Origin: Gammaproteobacteria bacterium
GTDB lineage: Bacteria; Pseudomonadota; Gammaproteobacteria; UBA4575
Assembly: GCA_026713925.1 (NCBI GenBank)
Contig: JAPONM010000027.1
Location: 62,001 to 126,000, forward strand
Direction: 5' to 3'
DNA: 64,000 bases
Below, piece after piece: positions 35,799 to 44,110 of the stretch. The position numbers were made by a program, and so were the translations under genes. The notes beneath the pieces are model-generated. The model had not been told where the DNA came from, searched no databases, and saw only the letters and a program-made list of their open reading frames with translations. Numbering within the stretch: the stretch's first letter is position 1; each line of letters starts with the position of its first letter.

Positions 35799-35874
35799 GT
35801 CCCCATCGTCTAGAGGCCTAGGACATCGCCCTTTCACGGCGGCAACGGGGGTTCGAATCCCCCTGGGGACGCCA
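35799..35874 (+). tRNA. tRNA-Glu (anticodon TTC)
   Basis: A 76-nt cloverleaf with acceptor GTCCCCA/TGGGGAC, anticodon stem CGCC/GGCG enclosing CTTTCAC region with anticodon TTC, T arm GGGGGTTCGAATCCCCC, and encoded CCA. It closes the mobile-DNA interval that starts at tRNA-Ala. The gltX gene for its synthetase lies 2.6 kb upstream. Confidence 0.97.
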
Positions 35875-36122
35875 TTGCTTGTTTTTGGCACTTTGCTTTT
35901 GGTCAATGTCCAGAAGATCATCAGATAATTTTGCTGAGCAAGATTTAATTCGTTCGGTAATTCAATCAAGTATCAGGAATACGGCTGGTTAAACAGCACA
36001 ATACAGTATATTTGGGTTTCTTATGCTATTTTCCAAGGCTCAGTTCTGTATAAAGGTTGGAAACTGACCTATACTATTTACTGGTCGGTGGGAAAGATTT
36101 GCAAGTGTCACCGGAGGTTGAA

Positions 36123-36749
36123 ATGCAGCAGAAAAGTACATCCAAACCTAAATCCCAGGCTGCCGAACAGTTCGACCAGGAAACGTTGAACCGCTGGTTT
36201 GATGAAAGACTGGAGCAAAAGCTTCGTGAGCGCGAAGAGGCCAAGACCCCGCAATTGTCACTGATTGCCACCAAGGGTACTTTGGATATGGCATATCCGC
36301 CATTTATTCTTGCATCGACTGCAGCTGCACTGGGCTGGGATGTTTCCTGCTTTTTTACTTTTTACGGGTTAAATCTGTTAAAAAAAGAGCTCAACCTTGC
36401 AGTGTCTCCGTTGGGAAATCCAGCAATGCCAATGAAAATGCCGGTTGGCCCTGATTGGTTCAAAAATGTGGAATGGAATATTCCGAATGCTCTGAGCAGC
36501 AACATCCCTGGCTTTGAAAGGTTTGCTACTTCGATGATGAAACGGACTATTGAGGAAAAAGGGGTCGCGAGTATTCAGGAACTGCGCACCTTGTCTATTG
36601 AGGCAGAGGTGAAGATGATTGGCTGCGAAATGACAGCTGATTTGTTTGGCTATGAGAAAAGCGAATTCATAGATGAGATGTCAGACTGGGTTGGTGCGGC
36701 TTCATTCCTGTCCGCTGCACAGGATTCCAACATCTGCTTGTTTATTTGA
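36123..36749 (+). CDS. DsrE2-type sulfur carrier (DsrE/DsrF/DrsH-like family)
   Basis: A 208-residue DsrE2-family protein. It starts at an ATG five bases after GGAGG; a longer upstream frame is disfavoured. A charged N-terminal coiled stretch (residues ~15-40) precedes the conserved core SLIATKGTLDMAYPPFILAS, FFTFYGLNLLKK and EVKMIGCEMTADLFG, whose Cys is the likely persulfide carrier, and then FIDEMSDWVGAASFL. In sulfur oxidisers DsrE2 works with rhodanese and TusA to move sulfane sulfur in the cytoplasm; some are membrane-attached, and here residues around 60-75 are hydrophobic. It opens the sulfur-oxidation island. Confidence 0.85.
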   Translation: MQQKSTSKPKSQAAEQFDQETLNRWFDERLEQKLREREEAKTPQLSLIATKGTLDMAYPPFILASTAAALGWDVSCFFTFYGLNLLKKELNLAVSPLGNPAMPMKMPVGPDWFKNVEWNIPNALSSNIPGFERFATSMMKRTIEEKGVASIQELRTLSIEAEVKMIGCEMTADLFGYEKSEFIDEMSDWVGAASFLSAAQDSNICLFI

Positions 36750-36839
36750 AGCACTATTTCCTTTGGGACGGCCTTAGCTGCTGGTTTGTATTGGTATCAG
36801 ATATTATTTTTATATGTTATCTACAAAGTGGAGAATAAC

Positions 36840-37358
36840 ATGATGAAGCGAACATACCTTTTTGCATGGCTGGTTTTGGTCAGTATACCTCTGGCTTTGA
36901 TGCATGAAGTTTCAACTGCAGCCGAGGATCCGGAAGTTACACGCACACGCCAGCATGTTGAAATGCTTGACGTCCTCTACAAAACAGCCATTGTCCTGAT
37001 CACAGACAAGTATGTGACTGACCCTTCGATATTTTCAGGAGCAAGTGCGGCAAAAGCAATATTCGACACTATGAATGAGCATGGCTATCACGAAGTGCGC
37101 CTGGTTGGGCTAACAGATACCCTGATAAGTCCGGGTCTTAATAAACCAAAGGATGCTTTTGAAGAACAGGCCAAGCAGAAGCTGCTCAGTGGTGAGTCCA
37201 CTCATGAGGAAGTAGTTACTCTTGAAGGCAAACGCTATCTGCGAAAGGCAACAGCCGTGCCTGTTGTTATGGAAAGGTGTGTCATGTGCCATGCCAATTT
37301 CAAGGGAAACGAAGGAGCCATTGGAACACTCGTGTATACCGTACCGCTTATAGAGTAG
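36840..37358 (+). CDS. Tll0287-like (DUF3365) periplasmic monohaem protein
   Basis: A 172-residue exported protein. A Sec signal peptide (MMKRTYLFAWLVLV start, cleavage near STAA) is followed by a DUF3365/Tll0287-like domain that ends in one haem-binding CVMCH motif (context VVMERCVMCHANFKG). Such proteins are haem-bearing PAS-like sensors or electron carriers. The ATG at 36840 follows GTGGAG. It is co-directional with the DsrE2-like gene and converges on the FccB gene at a strong terminator. A redox role in sulfur oxidation is inferred from position. Confidence 0.8.
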   Translation: MMKRTYLFAWLVLVSIPLALMHEVSTAAEDPEVTRTRQHVEMLDVLYKTAIVLITDKYVTDPSIFSGASAAKAIFDTMNEHGYHEVRLVGLTDTLISPGLNKPKDAFEEQAKQKLLSGESTHEEVVTLEGKRYLRKATAVPVVMERCVMCHANFKGNEGAIGTLVYTVPLIE

Positions 37359-37390
37359 GGCACCTTTTGGTACTAGCAGAATACTGTGAT

Positions 37391-37425
37391 AAATAAAAAA
37401 GGGGGCCATGCCCCCTTTTTTATTT
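37391..37425. terminator. Bidirectional rho-independent terminator
   Basis: A perfect 15-bp inverted repeat (AAATAAAAAAGGGGG and CCCCCTTTTTTATTT) with loop CCATG separates the convergent Tll0287-like and fccB genes. A-rich and T-rich flanks make it work in both directions. Confidence 0.9.
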
Positions 37426-37442
37426 GATTGGAGGCGCTGGAG

Positions 37443-38726
37443 TTAACTAAACATTTCCGCAGTCATGTTGTTGAACCAGCTGTAGGCATACTGCACTTCA
37501 CGTCTAAGAGCTTCAGGCGTTGCATCGGAAGGAGTAAGGCCTCCACTGATTTTATCAATTTTCGAGCGGTCATCTGCAAGCTTGTATACGGCTACTACTG
37601 AAATTCCATAATCTGGCGCAATGATACTGTAGCAGGCATTTGCGTAGGAATTGAGGCCCGGCTCCTTGTCCTGCAGCTGATTGACTATGGCCATTGCACA
37701 TACTTTTGCCTCCGTACCTGCTGCAAACCCTGATTTCGGCATGCCGGTTATTATCCCAGCATCACCAATAACATGAATATCCTTGTGTTTCTTCGATTCA
37801 AACGTACCCAAGTCTACAGGACACCAGCCAGATTCATCCGTCAAATCCGCATCCTGAGCAATCTGTGCCGCTTTCTGGGGCGGAATTATGTTGGCAACGG
37901 CAACCTTGTACTCATCAAAGTCAGTATTTACCTTCATCGCACTGGGATCAACCGAGGTCACACCACCGCCTGTATCAGCACCCGCAACCCACTCGATCAT
38001 ATCGCCGTAAACATTCTTGTAGCCCTGCATGAACAAGCCTTGCTTAGAGAACTTGTCCTTGGCATCAAGAATCAATATTTTGGATTTTGGCTTGTGATGT
38101 TTAAAGTAGTGTGCAATCTGTGCTGCACGCTCATAGGGTCCGGGAGGGCAGCGAAATGGATTTCCGGGAGGTGCCAGTAACACGACGCCGCCATCATCCA
38201 TTGATTCCAGCTGCTTTCTCAAAAGGGCTGTTTGCGGGCCAGCAATCCACGCGTGCGGCATGACCTCAGCGGCTGCTTCATCATACCCTTCAATTGCTTC
38301 CCACTTGAGGGCGATGCCAGGTGACATGACCAGCCGGTCATATTCAAGAGTAGCGCCTCCTGCTGTAGTGACCTTGTGGGCAACAGGGTCAATCGCGACA
38401 GCTTTATCCTGTACGACCTTGATCCCATGATCAGCAAATTTGTCGTAACCAAACTTGATCGTCGAAATATCTCGGTCACCACCAATAACTTCATTACTCA
38501 TAAAGCAGGTGTGATGGTGAGGTTTGGCTTCAATAACAGTGACATCGATGGATGAGTCACCCTTGGCAATATACTTGGCAGCAATCGTACCACCTACACC
38601 GCCACCAATTACAACGACTTTCTTTTTTGCAGACATGGCAATATGTGGAAAGCCAAACCCTGCAGTGCTCAGCGCTAATGTGCTGCCTGAGGCCTTAAGA
38701 AATTTCCTTCTGGTAAATCTTGACAT
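37443..38726 (-). CDS. fccB: Flavocytochrome c sulfide dehydrogenase, flavoprotein subunit
   Basis: A 427-residue FccB. It oxidises sulfide to sulfur in the periplasm and passes electrons to FccA. A Tat signal (TRRKFLKAS) starts it. The FAD fold begins at [12 protein letters not shown]. Cysteines match the known enzyme: Cys74 in [15 protein letters not shown] (FAD attachment), and Cys193 (NPFRCPPGP) with Cys365 ([13 protein letters not shown]) as the redox disulfide. AGGAGG precedes the ATG. It follows fccA by 31 bases; the NapC-like gene upstream may be in the same transcript. Confidence 0.96.
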   Translation of the reverse strand: MSRFTRRKFLKASGSTLALSTAGFGFPHIAMSAKKKVVVIGGGVGGTIAAKYIAKGDSSIDVTVIEAKPHHHTCFMSNEVIGGDRDISTIKFGYDKFADHGIKVVQDKAVAIDPVAHKVTTAGGATLEYDRLVMSPGIALKWEAIEGYDEAAAEVMPHAWIAGPQTALLRKQLESMDDGGVVLLAPPGNPFRCPPGPYERAAQIAHYFKHHKPKSKILILDAKDKFSKQGLFMQGYKNVYGDMIEWVAGADTGGGVTSVDPSAMKVNTDFDEYKVAVANIIPPQKAAQIAQDADLTDESGWCPVDLGTFESKKHKDIHVIGDAGIITGMPKSGFAAGTEAKVCAMAIVNQLQDKEPGLNSYANACYSIIAPDYGISVVAVYKLADDRSKIDKISGGLTPSDATPEALRREVQYAYSWFNNMTAEMFS

Positions 38727-38757
38727 TTTTTATCCTCCTGCAATCCAGAGCAACGCG

Positions 38758-39423
38758 TTATTCCTGATTCGCATAAAACTGAATGAGTTCAGCAACCGAA
38801 TTCTCACCATGCATTTCGTGCACTTCTTTCATTTGCTTTTTCATCTTTTTAGGCATGGCCCGGTCACCACTGAAAAAATCAGCCATCGTATATTCAAGGT
38901 AGGGAATCCATTGTCCAGCTAGCACGCCAGCGTCATCTTCAGCTGAACGGCCTCCGTCTTCATGACATTTTTCACAGTGATTTTCATGAATAGATGCACC
39001 GGCCTGGGCCTGTTCTACATTGACATCCTGTTTTTGGGCTTTAAATGGCAATGCCGCAAAGTACTTGGCAATGGCCTTGATTTCTGCCTCTGTATAGCCT
39101 TTGGCAATTCGGTCCATGACGGTGGAGGTTCTTGCAAAGTACTCCACATCCTCAAGGTCCGGATCCGCCTCTATTACAGCATCGACCTTATCTTCATCAT
39201 TGTCATATTTGTATGCCAGCATGGCACCTATCAAGTAAATTTCTGACATGCCTGAAATTGTAGGGGTTGCAGGCCCATCACTAATACCACTGGGCCCATG
39301 GCAGCCAAGGCATGTGTCGGAAAGCATAGATGGGCTTGCCATTTCTGATGCCAAGGAAATATTAAATGACAGCAAGCCAAATACACTTAGCAAAAGTGTC
39401 TGGCGGGCAATTGTATACAACAT
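38758..39423 (-). CDS. fccA: Flavocytochrome c sulfide dehydrogenase, dihaem cytochrome subunit
   Basis: A 221-residue dihaem c-type cytochrome with a Sec signal peptide (cleavage near SLAS) and two haem sites, CLGCH (38-42) and CEKCH (150-154), each in a class I cytochrome c domain, as in FccA. The later PYLEYTMADFFSGDRAMPKKM supplies a Met ligand region. The start at 39423 follows CAGGAGG; an upstream Met is not used. It accepts electrons from FccB and would donate to a periplasmic carrier or to the NapC-like protein next door. Confidence 0.94.
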   Translation of the reverse strand: MLYTIARQTLLLSVFGLLSFNISLASEMASPSMLSDTCLGCHGPSGISDGPATPTISGMSEIYLIGAMLAYKYDNDEDKVDAVIEADPDLEDVEYFARTSTVMDRIAKGYTEAEIKAIAKYFAALPFKAQKQDVNVEQAQAGASIHENHCEKCHEDGGRSAEDDAGVLAGQWIPYLEYTMADFFSGDRAMPKKMKKQMKEVHEMHGENSVAELIQFYANQE

Positions 39424-39554
39424 TCTTATCCTCCTGTCCCGGATATGCATGGCTTGTATTGTTGTGTAAAAGGCACAGAACCTTGGGTGCAGTCACATAT
39501 AGTATCCAATTCGTCCGAATACTAACATAATTGATTGCTGGCTTTTAGATCTTC

Positions 39555-40091
39555 CTATTCCTGGTTCAGGGCAACTTTCTTTGCAGGTTTTTTAGGTAAC
39601 GTGTGCGCTACACCCTTGTGGCAGTCAATGCAGGTTTTTCCACGCACCTCGGCATTTTTGTGCTTTTTTCGTGCTGAACGATCCTGTTCTTTCAAGTCCA
39701 TGGCTGCAATGGTATGGCAGGACTTGCACTCACGTGAGTCTGTTGCCTTCATTCGCGCCCATACTGCATTTGCCATCTGCCATCGATGCTGCTCGAATTT
39801 CTCCTCGCTGTCGATTGTGCCAAGAATCTCATGCCATACGTCCTTGGCTGCGCGCAACTTGGCATACAGCTTGGGCCCAAGTGTGTGTGGAACATGGCAA
39901 TCCGAACATTCCGTACGCACGCCAGACACATTGGAGTAATGCATGCTCTCCATCCACTCTTCCTGGACCCATTGCATGGAATGGCACGAAGTGCAGAATG
40001 TTGTACTGTTGGTCGCTTCCAGCGTGACAGAAGACAGGGCTGTAACAATTGCACCAACAATGAGCAAGACAATGGCAAGGACAATTTTCAA
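39555..40091 (-). CDS. NapC/NirT-type membrane-anchored tetrahaem cytochrome c
   Basis: A 178-residue protein with one N-terminal transmembrane helix (residues ~4-22) and four haem motifs: CTSCH, CSDCH, CKSCH and CIDCH. Spacing and the ATNSTTFCTSCHSM opening are those of the NapC/NirT family, which links the quinone pool to periplasmic enzymes. It is upstream of fccA on the same strand, 131 bases away, suggesting an electron route between FccAB and quinone. Direction of electron flow cannot be read from sequence. Confidence 0.9.
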   Translation of the reverse strand: MKIVLAIVLLIVGAIVTALSSVTLEATNSTTFCTSCHSMQWVQEEWMESMHYSNVSGVRTECSDCHVPHTLGPKLYAKLRAAKDVWHEILGTIDSEEKFEQHRWQMANAVWARMKATDSRECKSCHTIAAMDLKEQDRSARKKHKNAEVRGKTCIDCHKGVAHTLPKKPAKKVALNQE

Positions 40092-40203
40092 ACGTTACCT
40101 CCCTGATAGACTAATTCCAAAATGAGCTAATGACAGAGCAAGCACTAAGGAAGTATACTCGCGCACTATATCAAAATTTTGGTGTTACAGGGACTTAATA
40201 CTC

Positions 40204-41352
40204 ATGAAGCATGCTGAAGTTATTCAGGTACTTGCAGTCTTATTAATCAGCTATTTTTTCTGTTTTGCTGCGTTAGCCAGCACAGAACAATCAAGCCAAA
40301 TTGATACAGCAGATTCTGTGAAGGCTGAGGTATCGGCAACGGAAGATAAGATTCCTGTTGACGAGCCCAGTTCAACATCGCAGGCAGACCCAGTTGATGC
40401 CGTAATCCAGAACACTCCGGACCCTGAATCTGCTAATAGCAGCGATGACAAGGAGCTAGTTTTAAAGCAGCCATCCTCTTCACCGCTTCAAGACCAGCCA
40501 GCTGCGGCATCTGGCTCATATATGAACTTCTTTAACCCCATGTCCATGTTAAATCCTGCGTTTTACATGAGCATGATGTATCCGATGATGGGGATGATGG
40601 GTTCTATGATGAATCCTATGGGGATGATGGGATCAATGTTCAACTATCCGGTGGATGTAATGACGCACCCGTGGGCCATGGACATGATGATGCGTTCAAT
40701 GGACCCCCATCTTATTTTCGGGATGTTCGGTCAGGCCAGCCAGGCCTATAAGGAGGGCAAGGTTCCAGACCGTCTTCCGGTTGTAACAATCCCTGGTTTT
40801 CCAACCCAAAACTATCAGAACTGGCCTAAAAATAAAGTGTCACCTGGGGTATCCCGTGAGGCCAAAAAAAATGCATTTCAAACTGCAATGGCAGTGAGCC
40901 CGCTTTCTATGCGTGACATGATCAGCATCATGACAGACAAAATTCCTGTTGATGAAGATGTTTCTTGGGACGATGCCGTTGAAGCGATGAAGCTTCGTGC
41001 CAATGAAGTTAATTTCAAGTTTGTAGGTTCAAGTCCACTGTGGAAGGAAATTGAAGCGGTTACCGGTCAGCCTTCGGCAAGGGTTGAAATGTTTCGTTTC
41101 TGTGATGCAGCGGTTGCACGCCAGATTTTAGACGAAGTTCCTGAGTTTATTATATTCCTGCCATGTCAGATTTCATTGATTGAGGATGGAGATGGCAAGC
41201 TCTGGGTGATGACAATGGACTGGAGTGTCGAATGGATGGATTTTGCCCAAAATCCTAATTCGCACCTGAGTAAAGACTTGCGCGAAGGTGCACTCAAAAT
41301 ACGTGAATCTATTTCCTACATCATGGAAGGTGCTGCAACCGGCGAATTTTAA
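40204..41352 (+). CDS. Exported Met-rich repeat protein with C-terminal DUF302 domain
   Basis: A 382-residue protein. It has a signal-like N-terminus (hydrophobic residues 8-25), then an acidic, Ser/Asp/Pro-rich linker to about residue 100, then a block of roughly 60 residues dominated by Met, Gly, Asn and Pro (MSMLNPAFYMSMMYPMMGMM and MMNPMGMMGSMF). After another linker it ends in a DUF302 domain (about residues 245-350: VSWDDAVEAMKLRANE, VEMFRFCDAAVAR, FLPCQISLIEDGDG). DUF302 proteins occur near sulfur-oxidation genes but lack a proven role. The Met-rich block is shared with the next gene and echoes the protein at 45475-46068. Confidence 0.75.
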   Translation: MKHAEVIQVLAVLLISYFFCFAALASTEQSSQIDTADSVKAEVSATEDKIPVDEPSSTSQADPVDAVIQNTPDPESANSSDDKELVLKQPSSSPLQDQPAAASGSYMNFFNPMSMLNPAFYMSMMYPMMGMMGSMMNPMGMMGSMFNYPVDVMTHPWAMDMMMRSMDPHLIFGMFGQASQAYKEGKVPDRLPVVTIPGFPTQNYQNWPKNKVSPGVSREAKKNAFQTAMAVSPLSMRDMISIMTDKIPVDEDVSWDDAVEAMKLRANEVNFKFVGSSPLWKEIEAVTGQPSARVEMFRFCDAAVARQILDEVPEFIIFLPCQISLIEDGDGKLWVMTMDWSVEWMDFAQNPNSHLSKDLREGALKIRESISYIMEGAATGEF

Positions 41353-41390
41353 ACAACCTTTATAAATTTTAACTAGCCAGAAGGTAAATT

Positions 41391-42137
41391 ATGTCATTCA
41401 AAAACGAGATCATTCAAAAGGCAATGATTGCCATTTTTCTTTTTACTGCATGCGTCGTCAGCATCCAGGCTGAGGAGGCTCAGCAGACTCAAGCTGCACC
41501 ACCAGCTACGACTAACGCGTTGCAAAAATCAATGGATCCCAATGTCTGGATGCAAATGATGACATTGATGATGGACCCACAAAATTCGTCATCTATGGCA
41601 AGTTGTGCGCTTTGTCATGAAGCTCAAGATGTGGCCAGATACCAATCAACCTACGGGCCTATGATGGATGCAATGTGGCAGCCGTATAAGGCAATGATGA
41701 ACCCACATATGATGAGTACCATGATGAATCCTAATACTTATATGAATCCCATGGGTTCCATGATGAACCCTGCCATGTATATGAACATGATGGGACCGAT
41801 GATGGGGATGATGGGACCGATGATGGGTTCCATGATGAATCCTATGGGAATGATGAACCCTATGGGTTCCATGATGAACCCTGCCATGTACATGAACATG
41901 ATGTATCCGATGATGGGGATGATGGGACCGATGATGGGTTCCATGATGAATCCTATGGGAATGATGAACCCTATGGGTTCCATGATGAATCCTATGGGGA
42001 TGATGAATCCGATGCATGGGTATAATTCGCCTGGTGGGCAGGCAATGGATCCGCAACAACAAAAGCAATGGTTTGATCAGTGGGGAGATATGATGAAGAA
42101 TTTTCTACCCAACTCTGGTTCACAGCCTGATCAGTAA
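41391..42137 (+). CDS. Exported Met/Asn/Pro-rich repeat protein with one CxxCH
   Basis: A 248-residue protein with a signal peptide (cleavage near IQAEE). Residues ~47-65 contain MDPNVWMQMMTLMMDPQ, followed by a single haem-like motif CALCHEAQDVARYQ. From about residue 100 to 225 the sequence is built of MMNPMG, MMGPMMG and MNPAMYMNMM units; roughly 40 percent Met by eye. A 37-residue unit is exactly duplicated at DNA level. The C-terminus (QQQKQWFDQWGDMMKNFLPN) is amphipathic. It lies 38 bases after the DUF302 gene and shares its Met-rich block. Function unknown: metal (Cu/Ag) binding, haem-linked electron relay, or a sulfur-globule coat are conceivable. Confidence 0.75.
   Translation: MSFKNEIIQKAMIAIFLFTACVVSIQAEEAQQTQAAPPATTNALQKSMDPNVWMQMMTLMMDPQNSSSMASCALCHEAQDVARYQSTYGPMMDAMWQPYKAMMNPHMMSTMMNPNTYMNPMGSMMNPAMYMNMMGPMMGMMGPMMGSMMNPMGMMNPMGSMMNPAMYMNMMYPMMGMMGPMMGSMMNPMGMMNPMGSMMNPMGMMNPMHGYNSPGGQAMDPQQQKQWFDQWGDMMKNFLPNSGSQPDQ
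41766..41987 (+). repeat. 111-bp tandem duplication in the Met-rich gene
   Basis: Two head-to-tail copies (41766-41876 and 41877-41987) encode the same 37-residue block, starting NPAMYMNMM and ending NPMGSMM. They differ at only a few bases, for example GGACC versus TATCC after the first MNMM, indicating recent duplication or homogenisation. Smaller MMNPMG and MMGPMMG units repeat inside each copy. Confidence 0.9.
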
Positions 42138-42154
42138 AACCTGGAGGTTACTTG

Positions 42155-42190
42155 GCCTGTCTTGTGGCAAGCTTGTTGCCCCAGACAGGC
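42155..42190 (+). terminator. Extended hairpin after the Met-rich gene
   Basis: Outer stem GCCTGTCT/AGACAGGC and inner stem GGCAA/TTGCC around GCTTG form one long hairpin 18 bases after the stop. No T tract follows, so it may act as an mRNA 3' stabiliser rather than a classical terminator. Confidence 0.55.
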
Positions 42191-42598
42191 TTGGGTGTCG
42201 CATCGTCAGTGTAAGTGCTGGTGACAAGATTCTGAGACCCGCAAACTTGTAAGCATATCTAGAATATTTTGGTAAGTGTTTAATTCTGCTTTATTGTTGT
42301 TTGGGTAGCTTGCTGGCCCTTGCCCAGCAAGTACCTGTCTTTGAATAATGGTTTATACTTTTTCAGAGTTGAAGATGATTTCGTTGCATGGGGCACAGGG
42401 CAGTAGTACAGCCTGCATTCTATGGCCACGTGGGTCCAGTTATGCATAAAGAGAACTATCTCAAAATCTTATGACCCTTAGTGTTTCGTTAAGAAAACAT
42501 TTGAGTATAATTCCAAATGATACTGGCTCATGATTTAGTGAATTTACACAATGGACATTGTATAATTTACTGCTTTGATCGATCCGAGACTGGGCGCC
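42191..42598. other. Intergenic region with a second hairpin, ahead of the YeeE/YedE gene
   Basis: No gene is supported in these 408 bases. A hairpin CTTGCTGG/CCAGCAAG lies at 42309-42331, inside the longer echo GGTAGCTTGCTGG...CCAGCAAGTACC. The final ~100 bases are AT-rich and should contain the promoter of the transporter gene, although no clear -35/-10 pair stands out. Confidence 0.45.
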
Positions 42599-43744
42599 AT
42601 GGAAGAATTATCTAACCTTCATCTAGTAGCATTGCTGGGCTTCGTTATTGCTGTAATATTCGGATTTATTGGTAACAAAACCCATTTTTGCTCAATGGGC
42701 GCAATCAGTGACGTTATCAATATGGGCTCGAAAGGGCGCATGGGTGCTTGGTTTCTAGCTATTGGCGTTGCAATCCTTGGTGCACAGTTTTTATTTCTCC
42801 AAGGACTGGTAGATTTGAATGCATCGGTTTACCTTTCACCAAATTTATACATACTCAGTTACATCCTTGGCGGACTTTTATTCGGTATTGGCATGACACT
42901 GGCCGCTGGCTGCGGGCAGAGAAACCTGATCAGATTGGGCGGTGGGAACCTGAAAGCTCTGGTTGTCATCTTGGTTTTGGGGATTACTGCCTACATGACC
43001 ATGCGCGGGCTTCTTGCGTTAATACGTCTGAACTGGGTCTATTCAGTTAATGCGGACCTGACGAACCAAGGTATCAATGACCAAAGTCTGGTCAGTTACA
43101 TAGGAGCTCTATTGAATTTGGAAAATACGGTTTGGCTGAGGAGAATAGGGGGGTTTGCAATCGCCGCAGGCTTTATTGCCTATGCCTTTAAACACAAGGA
43201 ATTCAGAAGAAGTTTCGATAACATTCTCGCAGGAATTGTGATCGGTGCATGCGTGATTGCTGCCTGGTATGTGACCGGCTATCTTGGCCAAGACGATTTC
43301 GATCCAGTTACGCCACAAGGCATGGCTTTTATCGGTCCTACTGGTAATGCTATCAGCTATTTAATGACTTTTACGGGTGCTCAAATTAACTTTGGAATTG
43401 CTGTTGCCTTGGGCATGATTGTAGGTTCCTTCCTCTATGCCGTAGCTTCTAACTCGTTCAGAATTGAAACATTCAGCAACAGGTCCGAAATGATCAGCCA
43501 TTTAATCGGAGCTGTACTAATGGGCTTTGGAGGTGTTCTCTCCTTCGGGTGTACAATAGGGCAGGGAGTTACAGGTATGTCGACTTTGGCTATGGGATCG
43601 ATTCTAGCCCTAAGTTCAATTATTTTTGGAAGCGCGCTGACAATGAAAGTCCAGTACCATATCCTGGATGAAAAGGGATTTTTCGATGCTTTGAGTATGT
43701 CATTGCTGGAATTGGTGCAACCCTGGAAGAAGCAAACCACATAG
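42599..43744 (+). CDS. YeeE/YedE-family (TsuA-like) sulfur transport protein
   Basis: A 381-residue polytopic membrane protein of the YeeE/YedE family, which includes the thiosulfate importer TsuA. The three conserved cysteines that line the TsuA path are present: Cys31 in KTHFCSMGAISDV, Cys105 in AAGCGQRNLIRLGGG and Cys318 in LSFGCTIGQGVTG. About nine hydrophobic segments are visible. A TTG at 42575 would add eight residues; the ATG at 42599 is preferred. It converges with soxZ. It may import thiosulfate or a related sulfur compound into the cytoplasm, or export one. Confidence 0.88.
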   Translation: MEELSNLHLVALLGFVIAVIFGFIGNKTHFCSMGAISDVINMGSKGRMGAWFLAIGVAILGAQFLFLQGLVDLNASVYLSPNLYILSYILGGLLFGIGMTLAAGCGQRNLIRLGGGNLKALVVILVLGITAYMTMRGLLALIRLNWVYSVNADLTNQGINDQSLVSYIGALLNLENTVWLRRIGGFAIAAGFIAYAFKHKEFRRSFDNILAGIVIGACVIAAWYVTGYLGQDDFDPVTPQGMAFIGPTGNAISYLMTFTGAQINFGIAVALGMIVGSFLYAVASNSFRIETFSNRSEMISHLIGAVLMGFGGVLSFGCTIGQGVTGMSTLAMGSILALSSIIFGSALTMKVQYHILDEKGFFDALSMSLLELVQPWKKQTT

Positions 43745-43770
43745 ATTTTGCGCCAAGAGAGCGAGCGATC

Positions 43771-44091
43771 TTACTTGACAACTGCTTTGCCTGTTCCTGA
43801 CTTACCCAGGTTATCGGTCCAGCTGATTTCTATTGTATCTCCAGGCTTGCCACCTTCAAACTCAAACGACCAATAAGGGTTCTTCGATATCCCAGTGCCC
43901 CATTCGGCTGAAATAATGACTTCGCCATTCAGTTCAGCCTGAACGTTCTTGATAAAGTGTGCCGGAACCAATTCCCCGGTATCTGCATCTTTTCGGCTGC
44001 CTGACTCCATGGGGTGGTACATAATGGTTTTTACTACTGTAATCCCATCTTTTACCTTCGCTTTAATTTTCATTTCTTTGGGCATTGCCAT
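43771..44091 (-). CDS. soxZ: Sulfur-oxidation carrier subunit SoxZ
   Basis: A 106-residue SoxZ. With SoxY it forms the carrier that holds sulfur intermediates during thiosulfate oxidation. Conserved elements include VKTIMYHPMESGSRKD, VPAHFIKNVQAELNG and the C-terminal SWTDNLGKSGTGKAVVK. There is no signal peptide, as expected, because SoxZ is exported with SoxY by the Tat route. It lies 19 bases downstream of soxY. No soxAX, soxB or soxCD gene is in the window. Confidence 0.95.
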   Translation of the reverse strand: MAMPKEMKIKAKVKDGITVVKTIMYHPMESGSRKDADTGELVPAHFIKNVQAELNGEVIISAEWGTGISKNPYWSFEFEGGKPGDTIEISWTDNLGKSGTGKAVVK

Positions 44092-44110
44092 GATCCTTTA
44101 CTTTAGATTT

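Noticed and set aside
39500-39530. Imperfect dyad around AATTCGTCCGAAT between the NapC-like and fccA genes
   Set aside because: Arms are short and the match is interrupted; too weak to call an operator.
41738-42000. Regularly spaced repeats that might be a CRISPR array
   Set aside because: Units are of variable length, in frame and coding for Met-rich peptide; no unique spacers and no cas genes. No CRISPR array was seen in the window.
41646-42068. A 140-codon minus-strand frame full of His (RIHHPHRIHHGTH-type repeats) that looks like a metal-binding protein
   Set aside because: It is the exact antisense of the Met/Asn/Pro repeat: CAT is the reverse complement of ATG. The plus-strand gene has a signal peptide, Shine-Dalgarno-compatible start and a homologue next door.
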